Origin: Impatiens glandulifera
Lineage: Eukaryota; Streptophyta; Magnoliopsida; Ericales; Balsaminaceae
Assembly (NCBI RefSeq): GCF_907164915.1
Contig: NC_061870.1
Location: forward strand, 727,501 to 791,500
Direction of reading: 5' to 3'
DNA length: 64,000 bases
Made by a program: the position numbers and the translations under genes. The notes beneath the pieces are model-generated. The model was given only the letters and a program-made list of their open reading frames with translations, did not search any database and was not told the origin of the DNA. Below, piece by piece: positions 35,079 to 45,920 of the stretch. The first letter of the stretch is position 1, and every line of letters begins with the position of its first letter.

Positions 35079-36634
35079 TAAAAAAACATAGAAGCTGTTT
35101 TACAAATTGGACAAAAATTCTTTTGCATTAGCCATGTCTTAATGCACTCAAAATGGTAAATATGATTACAACTCAATTTGCATATATCATCCTCTTCTTA
35201 GTTAAACTCTTCTGCAAAGTGCAATTATACTAATTATTAATACTTAAATTTCAATGTGATCAAAATTAATATATAAAATGGGTAATTAATATATAAGACT
35301 TACCTGACAAATGCAACAAACTTCTCCTTCATGTTCACTTAAAAAAGAATGGCAATGCCTCAGTCTATGCACGCTCATCATAATATCTCCCTCGTTCAAT
35401 CCAGTTTCATGGTCAACTTCTTCTTCGATCGGACTTATCGATATTTCCTATCATGGATGCAACAATTATTTTAGTTATCAATATCACACCAAAATTAAAT
35501 TCAAATAACAGAAATTAAACTTGATGTTATTGTTACCTCATAAGTCATCATATTAAAAAAATTATCAGGAGTTATGAAATTCTCACCGAAGACAATAGCA
35601 GTAGCAGTAGCTGTAGCTGGGGCATTTGATTCAAACATGGAGCTAACCAGCTTAATTTCCATACATAAGAGAACATGTTAGGCAAGGGTTATGCTATTAT
35701 TATTTTAAAAAAAAAAAAAAAAAACTGAGCTCATTTTGTGTGTTAAATAAATCTTGAATCTCCCGAGCCTAATGAAGATTAAAGAATTAAAATGAAATAA
35801 TTGAATGATGATAATCGTTAAAAATTAAAAAAAAAAAAAAGAATATATACATACCATGTTCCTTCTCCTTCTTCCAGTTGTGATTGCTCTATGTTGATAA
35901 ATAGCGGGAACATGTGAAGTATTATTATTGTTATTATTGCGGCTGTAACGCCTTGATGACCACGGTCTAGTAGCAGCAGGAGCAATGGGCCTGGAATTAG
36001 TGCCGGTTGAAGCTCTAACAATATAATTATTCTTGATTTGTAGAGTATAATTCTGTGCCCGGGTACAATCCAAGTAGGATTCCAGGTATTGGGGATTGAA
36101 GTAGCCAAGATTAAAACTGGGAGGAGGCGATTGATTTTGATTATAATTCTGTGCCTGCTGCCAAGCCAAGTAAGATTGCAGTTCTTGATCAACACTGTGG
36201 GGAGAGGGTTGATTTTGATTAACACTCATGTGAGGAGGAGGGGGTTGATTTTGATTAGGATAGGAAAACTCATTATAATCAATTGGAGAGAAATGGTGGA
36301 CGGGGATGGGGTTTTGATCATGAATTGGCTGCTGCGGCTGCGGCCACATCATGGCCGGACTATTGGTTTGGATCGGAGGTGACGTCATAGTGCTTAAACG
36401 AGCACGGGTGGTGATGGCAACGAGATCGTGATTAGGGTTTTGCATGAAATAATTGGTTGGTTGGAGAAGATGGGATTGCAGATTTCCATTAATATCGGCT
36501 GAATATCTTCTACGGGTATTTCTCAAAGGCAACTGTTGATGATCAATTGAATCTAACAATAAGTTTATATCCAAATTGACAGGTAACCATTAACATTGTT
36601 AGAAGAGTTTCTTTCGTTCATATCCATCTGCAAA
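35079..36634 (-). pseudogene. RING-H2 E3 ubiquitin-ligase-like gene, copy B
   Basis: This is the best-preserved copy. The first coding exon (about 36634-35857) starts MDMNERNSSNN, is frameshifted by a missing base near 36595, and then continues for about 235 codons of N/Q/P-rich sequence ending GRRRRNM before a GTATGT donor. Small exons follow: about 35775-35730, about 35655-35537, 35447-35304 (ending HEGEVCCICQ, the first RING cysteines, donor GTAAGT) and 35211-35079 (CKLSCNHIYHFECIKTWLMQKNFCPICK). The cross-brace C/H residues are all present, but an in-frame TAA lies at the start of the last exon. Its 5' exon lies at 41870-42000, on the far side of a Copia insertion. RING-H2 proteins of this type transfer ubiquitin from E2 enzymes; that is family knowledge only. 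Confidence 0.75.
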
Positions 36635-36833
36635 TTTCATCCATATAAAAATATATACTCATTTATTCACGAATAAGAAAATGATAAATAAATAAATTAA
36701 ATTAGAGTTATCAAGTATCTTCTATAACTAAATTTATAAAAATAGAATAATATATCAACTCTCTCAAAGAAAATATTCAAAATTCAAATCATATGTTCAA
36801 TGGGGTAAAAAAACTTCAAACCATTGAAACTTT

Positions 36834-37202
36834 TGTTGAGTTATGGAGCATTCACTTATAATAAACTCTACATTGTTAATTAGAGTTTGTTGGGTTTATC
36901 TTTTTTGGTTTTGGACTTGGGCCTGACCAAAGTTATTTAGGTTTATTACCTGAATGTTTACCCTATAAATAGGTAATTATTAAGGGTTTACATGTTGTAG
37001 ACAGAATTCTAGAGAGATAAAGTGTGAGGCAAAAACTCTTTATTCATTCTTTTTTCTTCATAGTAAATCTGGTGGTGGCTGAAGTGGATGTAGCTCAATT
37101 TGAGTGAACCACTATAAATCTGTGTGTTCTTGTGTTCTTCTTTCTTGTGTTTTTACAGATTGGTTTCAAGCAGGTCGGATTTGGGATATACAAATCCTAA
37201 CA
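36834..37202 (+). repeat. 5' LTR of the Tnt1-like element
   Basis: TGTTGAG to CCTAACA. A CTATAAAT TATA-like box lies near 36962. Confidence 0.93.
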
Positions 37203-37236
37203 ACTGGTATCAGAGCAGCTATGCTAGATCTGAGTA

Positions 37237-40200
37237 TTGGAAACAATGGCAAGTGAGAACAGTATAGGACATGGGATTGGAAGATTTGATGGGACAGATT
37301 GTGCCTTCTGGAGAATGCAGATTGAAGATTATCTCTATGGAAAGAAACTTCATGTTCTTTTGAGTGAGAAACCAAAGAAGATGGATGAAGCTGAATGGAA
37401 ACTCCTTGAGAGACAAGTTTTGGGAGTTGTCCGATTGACGCTAGCCAAGACAGTTGCTCACAATGTAGCAAAGGAGAAGACCAACATGGGTCTGATGAAA
37501 GCTCTTTCTGATATGTATGAGAAACCATCTGCTAACAACAAGGTACACTTAATGAAATGACTCTTTTACTTAAGAATGGTTGATGGTACTTCTGTCACTA
37601 CTCATTTGAATTAATTCAATACAATTGTGAATCAATTGCTATCTGTTGAGATTGATTTTGGGGATGAAGTTAGTGCCCTGATTTTGTTAGCATCTCTACC
37701 AAATAGCTGGGAACCTATGAGGGCAGCAATTAGTAATTCAGTTGGAAATGCTAAACTGAAATTTGTTGAAGTTAGAGATCGTATTCTTGCTGAAGAGGTT
37801 CGTAAAATTGATTCTAGTGAAACATTCAAAGGTTTTGCTCTGAATGTGGAAAACAATGGAAGAAGTAATGATAGAAATTTCAACCGAGGTAAGAGCAGAT
37901 CTATGTCAAGGAGCAGGAGAAGTCAGTCCAAGTCTGGGCGGACATTTGAGTGTTGGAATTGCGGTAAATAGGGTCATTTAAAGAGGAACTGCAAAGAACC
38001 AAAGAAAAATGGTGATGATAAAAATGATGCAGCCAACGTTGTTACAGAATCTGTCACTGATGCGTTACTTCTCTCTGTTGATAGCCCGATAGATTCATGG
38101 GTTTTGGACTCGGGAGCGTTTTTCCACACCACTGCCCACAAAGAATTAATGGAGAATTATGTGGCTGGAAACTGTGGGAAAGTTTATCTCGCAGATGGTG
38201 AGCCACTGGATATTGTTGGCATGGGGGACATCAAATTGAAGATGGCAAATGGTTCTGTTTGGAAGATTAATAAGGTGAGACACATTCCAGGTTTAATGCG
38301 CAATCTGATTTCTGTTACACAACTTGATGAAGAAGGTCATAATTTCAGTTGTGGAAATGGTGCATGGAAGGTGACTAAAGGAGCAATTGTTGTTGCTCGA
38401 TGTCACAAAACTGGAACGTTATACACGACTTCAACTTACAGAGAAACAGTTGCTGCTGTAATTGATGACTCGAAGAACAGTGAGCTATGGCATTGCAGGT
38501 TGGGCCATATGAGCGAAAAAGGGATGAAAATTCTTTTGAAGAATGGACAGATTCCAGAACTCAATTCTGTTGAACATCAGTTATATGAAAACTGCATTCT
38601 TGAAAAAGAGAAACGAGTGAGTTTCTTAAAAACTGGGAAAGAGCTCAAGAAAGAAAGACTAGAGTTGGTACACACTGATGTGTGGGGACTTGCACCTGTT
38701 TCTTCTATTGACGGATCATAGTACTATTTGACTTTTATAGATGATTTAACAAGAAAAGTATGGGTTTACTTTATGAAGCACAAGTCTGAAGTATTTGCTA
38801 TTTTCAAGAAGTGGAAGCCTTTGGTTGAAAATGAAACAAATCAGAAAGTTAAGTGCTTGATATCCAACAACGGAGGTGAATATATCAATTCAGATTTCAA
38901 AGAGTATTGTGCTGAGAATGGGATCAGTATGGTGAAGACTGTTTCCCGAACGCCTCAAGAGAATGGAGTAGCTGAAAGAATGAATCGAACATTGAACGAG
39001 CGTGCTAGAAGCATGAGATTGCATGCAGGGCTGCCTAAAACCTTCTGGGCAGAAGCTATTAATACTGCTGCCTATTTGATAAACAGGGGACCCTCTGTTC
39101 CTCTTGAATTCATAATTCCTGAAGAAACTTGGAGCAATAAAAAGGTAAACCTTTCTTATTTGAAAGTGTTTGGTTGTTTATCATATGTTCATATTAATGA
39201 ATGTGATAGGAGCAAGCTTGATCCAAATTCTAATAAATGTTTTTTCATTGGTTATGGTGATATCGAGTTTGGTTATCGTTTCTGGGATAATCAAAATCGG
39301 AAGATCATTCGTAGCAGAAATGTTATCTTCAATGAACAGGTTCTCTACAAAGATTGTGTTGGGAAGACATCAGATGGTGATTCCAAGTTGGAAGAGACTG
39401 GTATAGTCGATTTGAGAGGATTTTCAGCTAAATATATACCGGTTGTCGAAGAAGAAGAATGTGTTGTTGAAGATGAAATTGTTGAGAACGTGGCCCTGGA
39501 GGTAAATCAGCAAACACCGGTTATTCAGTTGAGAAGATCATCAAGGAATCGAAAACCAGTTGAGAGGTGGTCTCCATCTCTGAACTATATCTTGTTGACA
39601 GATAGAGGTGAACCTGAATGTTATGAGAAAGTAATACAATCTGATGAATCGATTAAGTGAGAGTCTGCTATGAAAGATGAAATGGATTCTTTGATGTTGA
39701 ATCCGACTTGGGAGCTCACTGAGCTACCAAAGGGAAAGAAAATACTTCACAACAAATGGATCTTCATGATTAAAGAAGAACATGATAAAACCATGAGGTA
39801 CAAGGCAAGGTTGGTTGTGAAAGGATTTCAACAGAAAGAAGGTATTGACTACAATGAAATCTTCTCTCCAGTAGTTAAATTGATGACAATCAGAACTATT
39901 TTGAGTTTGGTTGTGAAAGAAGACCTTCATCTTCAACAAATGGATGTCAAAACTGTTTTTCTTCATGGTGATTTAGATGAAGAGATTTATATGCGACAAC
40001 CAGAAGGATTTGAAATTAAAGGAAAAGATGAGTTTGTGTGTAAGCTTCAGAAAAGTCTATATGGTTTGAAACAGGCTTCAAGTCAATGGTACAAGAAGTT
40101 TGATAGCTTCATGAAAAGTAACAATTTTTTTAGGTGTGAAGCTGATCATTGCTGCTATATCAAGAGGTTTGATAAATCGTACATTATTCTTCTTCTCTAC

Positions 40201-41153
40201 GTTGATGACATGTTGATTGCTGGAGCAAGTTTGTATGAGATTAACAAGCTTAAGAAAGAGTTGTCTGAAAAGTTTGCAATGAAGGATTTGGGTGCTGCAA
40301 AACAAATCATTGGGATGAGAATTTTCAGGGATGAAGAAGTTCTCAAGCTTTCACAAGAAGAATATGTGAAGAAAGTTCTTAGCAGGTTCAACTTGTATGA
40401 TGCAAAACCAGTTACTACCCCCTTAGCTAGTCACTTTAGACTATGTAAAGATTAGTCGCCTTCAATAAAGGAGGAGAAAAATTAAATGGCAACTGTTCCG
40501 TATGCCTCTGCCATTGGTTGTATTATGTATGCGATGGTTTGCACAAGACTAGACATAGCACATGCAGTGGGAGTTGTTAGCAGATTCCTGAGCAATCCGG
40601 GTAGACAATATTGGGAAGCAGTAAAGTGAATACTTCGATACTTAAGAGGAAGTACGAGTCTTGCTTTGTGTTTTCGAAAGTCTAATATGTGTTTGAAGGA
40701 TATGTTGATGCTGACAATGGTGGTGATGTTGATAGTAGGAAGAGCACAACAAGGTACATTTATACTCTGGGAGGTACTGCAATCAGTTGGGTTTCAAAAT
40801 TGCAGAAGATTGTTGCTATTTCTAGTTGTGAGGCAGAGTATGTTGCTGTGACAGAGGCTGCTAAGGAGATGATGTGGTTACAACCCTTTTTGCGAGAATT
40901 GGGTCAAGACTACGAGGGAAGTGTGTTGCGATGCGACAGTCAGAGTGTCATTCATTTGGCAAAGAATCCTGTTTATCATGGCAGGACGAAACAAATACAG
41001 GTTCGTTATCATTTCATCCGGTCAGCTTTAGAAGATGGAGTATTAGCTCTTGAGAAGATTCCCGGGAGTGAGAATCCAGCTGATATGTTGACGAAAACTG
41101 TGACAAATGAGAAACTGAAGTTGTGTGCAACTTCAGTTGGTCTTCTTCGTTAA
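37237..41153 (+). pseudogene. Gag-Pol of the Tnt1-like element, broken
   Basis: Gag begins MASENSIGHGIGRFDGTD (37237) and is broken at 37558. The zinc knuckle CWNCGK-x-GHLKRNC contains a TAG at 37969-37971. The protease has LDSGAFFH (from 38104). Integrase reads HTDVWG, then SNNGGEY where the second catalytic Asp is Asn, then QENGVAERMNRT. A TAG lies at 38719. RT (39670-40455) has QMDVKTVFLHGD and YVDDM. RNase H (40689-41153) has CEAEY and CDSQS and ends DMLTKTV. There are further breaks at 39658 and 40453 and a frameshift near 40680. It is non-autonomous. Confidence 0.9.
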
Positions 41154-41215
41154 GAAACCGAATGGAAAGCCACTACCGATTGAGAGATGATGAAGTTAGT
41201 CTCCAAGTGGGAGAT

Positions 41216-41585
41216 TGTTGAGTTATGAAGCCTACACTTATAATAAACTCTACATTGTTAATTAGAGTTTATTGGGTTTATCTTTTTTGGTTTTGGGCTT
41301 GGGCCTGACCAAAGTTATTTAGGTTTATTACCTGAATGTTTACCCTATAAATAGGTAATTATTAAGGGTTACATGTTGTAGACAGAATTCTAGAGAGATA
41401 AAGTGTGAGGCAAAAATTCTGTATTTCTTCTTTTTTTTCTTCATAGTAAATCTGGTGGTGGATGAAGTGGATGTAACTCAATTTGAGTGAACCACTATAA
41501 ATCTGTGTGTTCTTGTGTTTTTCTTTCTTGTGTTTTTACAGATTGTTTTCAAGCAGGTCAAATTTGGGAGATACAAATCCTAACA
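41216..41585 (+). repeat. 3' LTR of the Tnt1-like element
   Basis: Mirrors the 5' LTR with about 17 differences and one single-base gap by eye. Confidence 0.93.
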
Positions 41586-41869
41586 ACTTTTTCAAAATTT
41601 CAAGGAGTAGTTATAGACCGAATCAACAACAAAAATTGATTTTTCTGTAACATTTTTAAAAGCTTAAGATATTAATTTGATAAATCTTCAATCACGTGTC
41701 CACATTGAGTGGAAAAAAACTTTTCATCGTGTCAAAAATTATAAAAATTAATGAATTAATTTGACCTTTGTATACAAGCTCACGTTGTTCTATGTCTAAT
41801 GATCAACTATAAGAAATTGCATTTAGATCTATTATATATATATATAAAGTGAAAAAGAAATAATGGAGA

Positions 41870-41999
41870 TATACTTACCTAGCTAGAAAAATGAAAACTG
41901 AAAAATTGATGAAAAAGAAGAAATAGAATTCAGTAGACAATTTTAAGAAGAGAGACAAGTGATACAGTTTTTGATGTGAAATTAATGTAAGCCTAACTC

Positions 42000-42053
<54 letters not shown>
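41870..42053 (-). promoter_or_regulatory. Displaced 5' exon, promoter and (TA)n of RING copy B
   Basis: A donor-like ACTTAC (GTAAGT on the minus strand) near 41873 borders a leader like that at 28142-28240. The (TA)n run at 42002-42053 lies at the position of the TATA box. The Copia element separates this exon from the coding exons by 4.75 kb. Confidence 0.5.
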
Positions 42054-42057
<4 letters not shown>

Positions 42058-45000
42058 ATTGGATTAAAATCTAGCCTTATTTATTTTTTTTCAAAATTAA
42101 ATTACAGCAATAATTGTATTTTTTTTAAATCTTTTAATATAGGAAAACGACTTTTCTATTTTTTTACCAATAAAGATAAATATCCTATCATGTATTTATG
42201 TATTAATATTAATATTATAATATTTAATTAAATTACAATAATCTAAATAATTTTGTATTTGCTAATAACAATAATTAATTCATTTGGATCACTATCTCAT
42301 TTTTTCATTGTGTTTATATTTTATTTTTGCTTATAAATACCTAAATATAAACTTTAAATTGTTGTAATATGACATTAAATCAATTATTTGTAGACGGAGG
42401 TTAGATCAAGCAATAATACTAATAATACTAAGTAAATTTTAACAATCTTTGATGATATTTTCATATATAAGAGACTGAGAACAAAACTACTTTAGCGAGG
42501 CCGTTAGTCTAATTGTCGTTTAGTGGTCAAGTTTATTGTATTAGTTAAAAACAATTTATTTCAATTATTTTATATAAATCGCAATTATTATTTTAGCGTG
42601 ACTCAATTGACCGTTCACGTTTTTTTATGAATCGAACAACAAATACTTTTTTTTAATAAAAATTAAACGTGACTCAATTAGCAATTAATATTTTGTAACC
42701 GATAAACAATTAATATATTTGTTTATTAGAAAATAAACTTGACTATATTTGACCGTTAAGATTTTCTTTATATAATAAAATTTCTTGAAATAATAAGTAA
42801 GAATCATTATTTTCTAAACAAAAAAAAATTCAATTCTTAAATAAGATAATTTATTAATTAAGAGATATTTGTAATTTATATTCTATAATATCATTATTTG
42901 TAGTTTTAATTTATATTTTCTAAAATTATAATTTGTTGTTGTACTTAGAAAATAATTAATTATTTTTTCAAATGAATGCATATATCAAAAATTTCAAATA
43001 TATATATTTATATGAAAAAAAGGTATACATTAACAAATATTTAAGTTATTATTATACTAATTTAAGACAAAAATTTGAATTACAAGTTTGGGTGGGATTT
43101 TATGACAATGTGTGTGGTTTTCAAAAAAATAATTATACTTTTAGAATATTAATAATTTTGTTCATTTTTCTATCTATAAATATATAACCATTTAGAATAG
43201 CTTACCCTTATTTTAATTATAACCTGGTCAATAATGAAAACGAGTTTCCTAATTAGACCATAGCACTTGGGCCTGGTTTGATTTAGGCTTATTTGAATAA
43301 TTAATGGGTTATTTTCAAGTTATCAAAATCAAAAAATATATATTATATGCAAATATATATATATATATAGAGAAAAATAAATTATTTGTATTGAAGATAT
43401 GATTGATAAAGAAATTGTTAGATTCAATAATGAGAATTAATTAAAATAATTTCAAATCTAATAAGGCCTGCTACAAAACAGACTTTGAATGCATTTTAAA
43501 ATGTTCCTACCATTTTTACTGTAAAAGCAAATAATTTACTGATATTTCACTACAAAAATGAGGTGAAATATTAATTTAAAAGTAGAGAGAATATTTCAAA
43601 ATAATTTCTTATGTATGTATTTGATATGTATAATTTTTATAAATTAGAGTAAATTTCAAATAGTCAATCCATTGCTTCCTATTTGATTGAATTTCTATAA
43701 GTAATTTATTGAAATTATTATATACTAACATGGGTGATAAATATGGTCTCCCTTTCTAAATATATTGGAGCAGATTTCATTTAAGGGGCGCTTAATTATA
43801 AACTCTTTTAAAAAAATTACCCATAGTTAAGTAGTTGTCCAAAGATTTCGTTTATTTAAAACATTATTTAAAGGGTAATTAATTATAAAATAATCAAATA
43901 ATTTTATTGACCATTAAATTTTATAACATTCTTATTTTTATTAAATTTTAAAAGTGATAAGAGATTAGAATAATAAATTTAATTTAATTTTATAAATTAA
44001 ATTAATGCTCAATTTAAAGAATAGTCACTTAATAAAAATCAAGATTATTTTATGTGTATAAACGTAATTTTATGATAGATTATTCTTATGTTCAATGTCT
44101 TTTGCGCTGTATATATCATTCTGACCCATTAAAAACGATACATACTTTACAAAATTTTGAATATCCTTACATTTTTATTTGTCCAATTATTTTTCATAAT
44201 TTAGGTATATATATAAATTTAATATTTAAAATTTTAAAATATTAAATAAATATTAATTACCTACGATTAATTTCAAGAATTATGGAAAACAGTACTAACA
44301 AATATCATTTAAGGAGGTTTTGAGTTCGAGCCCGTCAGGCGACAAGTTATGCGCCTAGTTAAATGTGTGTTTGCGGACTATGTGTTTAACTCACGGGGAT
44401 TAATCGCACTCCAAAGGAGAAGCGGAACCGAACGTTTAAAAAAACGAAAACAAAAAAATGATGTTAAAATTTAAAAATTAATTAATGTAGTCCCTTTTTT
44501 AAATATTTATTATGAGAATATTATAAAAATATTTGTAATATATTTCTACTTTTTGGGGATTTTAGAAAAATAGCTTATGGCCTTAAATGTAAAGAAAAAT
44601 TATTTAGCCATTGAATGGTTATCTAGCCGCTGCAAATTACTTTTTTCGGCCGCACTTGATCAAATATATTGTAAGCTTCTAGACTTGTTTGAATATGATA
44701 TTTTCTTTATCCTTTTGATTTTTATTTTAACCTGTAAAATATATAGAATTTAACTAATTGAAATGAAATTTAATTTTGTCTATTTTAATTGTTTATTTAT
44801 GTATTTTTGGTTTTTTTTTTTTGGATGAATGGATATGGCATTCTTCCCAATGAATTATTTAATTTTAATTTTGGCATTTATTTTAAATAATTTGGAAATA
44901 ATGAATACAACATTTCAATTAATTATTTAATTTAATTTTGAAATTTATTTTAATTAATTTAGGATTTATGAATACACAATTCTTCCAATTAATTATTTAA

Positions 45001-45535
45001 TTTAATTTTGGCTTCATTTTAAAGTTATGAATACAATATTTATTCAAAATAATATTTTATTTTATGAATCAACCCCAAACCAAATTCAAACACTATTAAT
45101 AACTAAGACATGTTAATATTCATGTGATCAATTGACAATATTATATGAACAATACAAAATGAATAAAGCATCAAAAATATTTATAGCAAAAATCATAAAA
45201 TATTTAAGACTTCAAATAAAAGTTTCTAAAGATCTAATTAATTTTTTTTCAGGGTTTATTAATTTGTTTAGATTAACAAAAGATATCACTTTATAATACA
45301 AATATTTCCTTATTTTAAGCTTAACTATATTGAAAATGTTCTATATGTATTTCATAATTCACTTTTTTTTTTTTTTTTAAAAAAGGGGTAAAACAAAATA
45401 TATAAATTAATGATTTTAAGGGTTATAACTAATTTTATATATGAACCCATATGTTGATTTCAGCAATATGGTCAAAAATATTCACCATGATAAATCTTAG
45501 AATTCTTTTGGTGAAGGGTTATTTTACATTCAAAT
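42054..45535. other. AT-rich stretch, no gene; duplicated RING-family flanks
   Basis: About 42054-42790 duplicates 28255-29300, and 43310-43520 duplicates 34510-34690 and 50030-50270. Short ORFs here are chance. At 44310-44440 there is a SINE-like piece, annotated separately. Confidence 0.5.
44308..44440 (+). repeat. Possible 5'-truncated tRNA-derived SINE
   Basis: GAGTTCGAGCCC resembles a Pol III B box, followed by a GC-rich body (GGCGACAAG, CTCACGGGGATTAATCGC) and an A-rich end near 44430-44460. No A box is visible upstream. The assignment is tentative. Confidence 0.35.
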
Positions 45536-45539
45536 AATT

Positions 45540-45830
45540 TCTTATGTGATTATCCACAACTTCATCATATTTTTTTTCTTTCATAAGTCGACACGTGTTT
45601 AGTAGAGCTTTTTCCGAATAGGATCATAGAATAGGTAACCAAACTCATCCATCCCATAATTCCATAATTGATTAACACACAATGTCCCGTCTTCACATCA
45701 AGCTTAGATCGTTATCTTTCGGAATGTGAACAAAACCCTTGCACCCAAAGACGCATAAATGGTCATAAAAAAACTTTCTTTCCCGACCATATCTTCTCTG
45801 GCACCTCAAAATCCAAAAGAACGAACATCG
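45540..45830 (-). pseudogene. Copia integrase C-terminal relic
   Basis: The minus-strand frame reads LDFEVPEKIWSGKKVFYDHL, then CVFGCKGFVHIPKDN, and ends with blocks like GYRFYDPIRKKL in shifted frames. This is the well-known segment after the integrase core of Tork-type Copia elements. It is isolated, with no LTRs nearby. Several stops. Confidence 0.65.
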
Positions 45831-45920
45831 TGAGATTCAAAATATATACCAATATATTCAAAGCCTCACCCTCAAAAAGATTTCGAAAGATGTAATTACA
45901 AAAGGAAATATCTCACACTT

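Larger units (their letters stand above)
36834..41585 (+). mobile_element. Tnt1-like Copia retrotransposon, 4.75 kb, TSD ACTTT
   Basis: The 5-bp duplication ACTTT lies at 36829-36833 and 41586-41590. The LTRs are 36834-37202 (369 bp) and 41216-41585 (370 bp), both TGTTGAG...CCTAACA and about 95% identical by eye. The primer site TGGTATCAGAGC (Met-tRNA) is at 37205-37216, and the polypurine tract AAGTGGGAGAT is at 41205-41215. Domain order and wording (LWHCRLGHMSEKGMK, RKVWVYFMKHK, DMLTKTV) fit the Tork/Tnt1 lineage. It is inserted in the 5' intron of RING copy B. Confidence 0.95.

Noticed and set aside
43547..43560. CACTACAAAAATG as a CACTA transposon terminus
   Set aside because: No matching inverted end, no 3-bp duplication and no transposase on a consistent strand nearby; probably coincidence.
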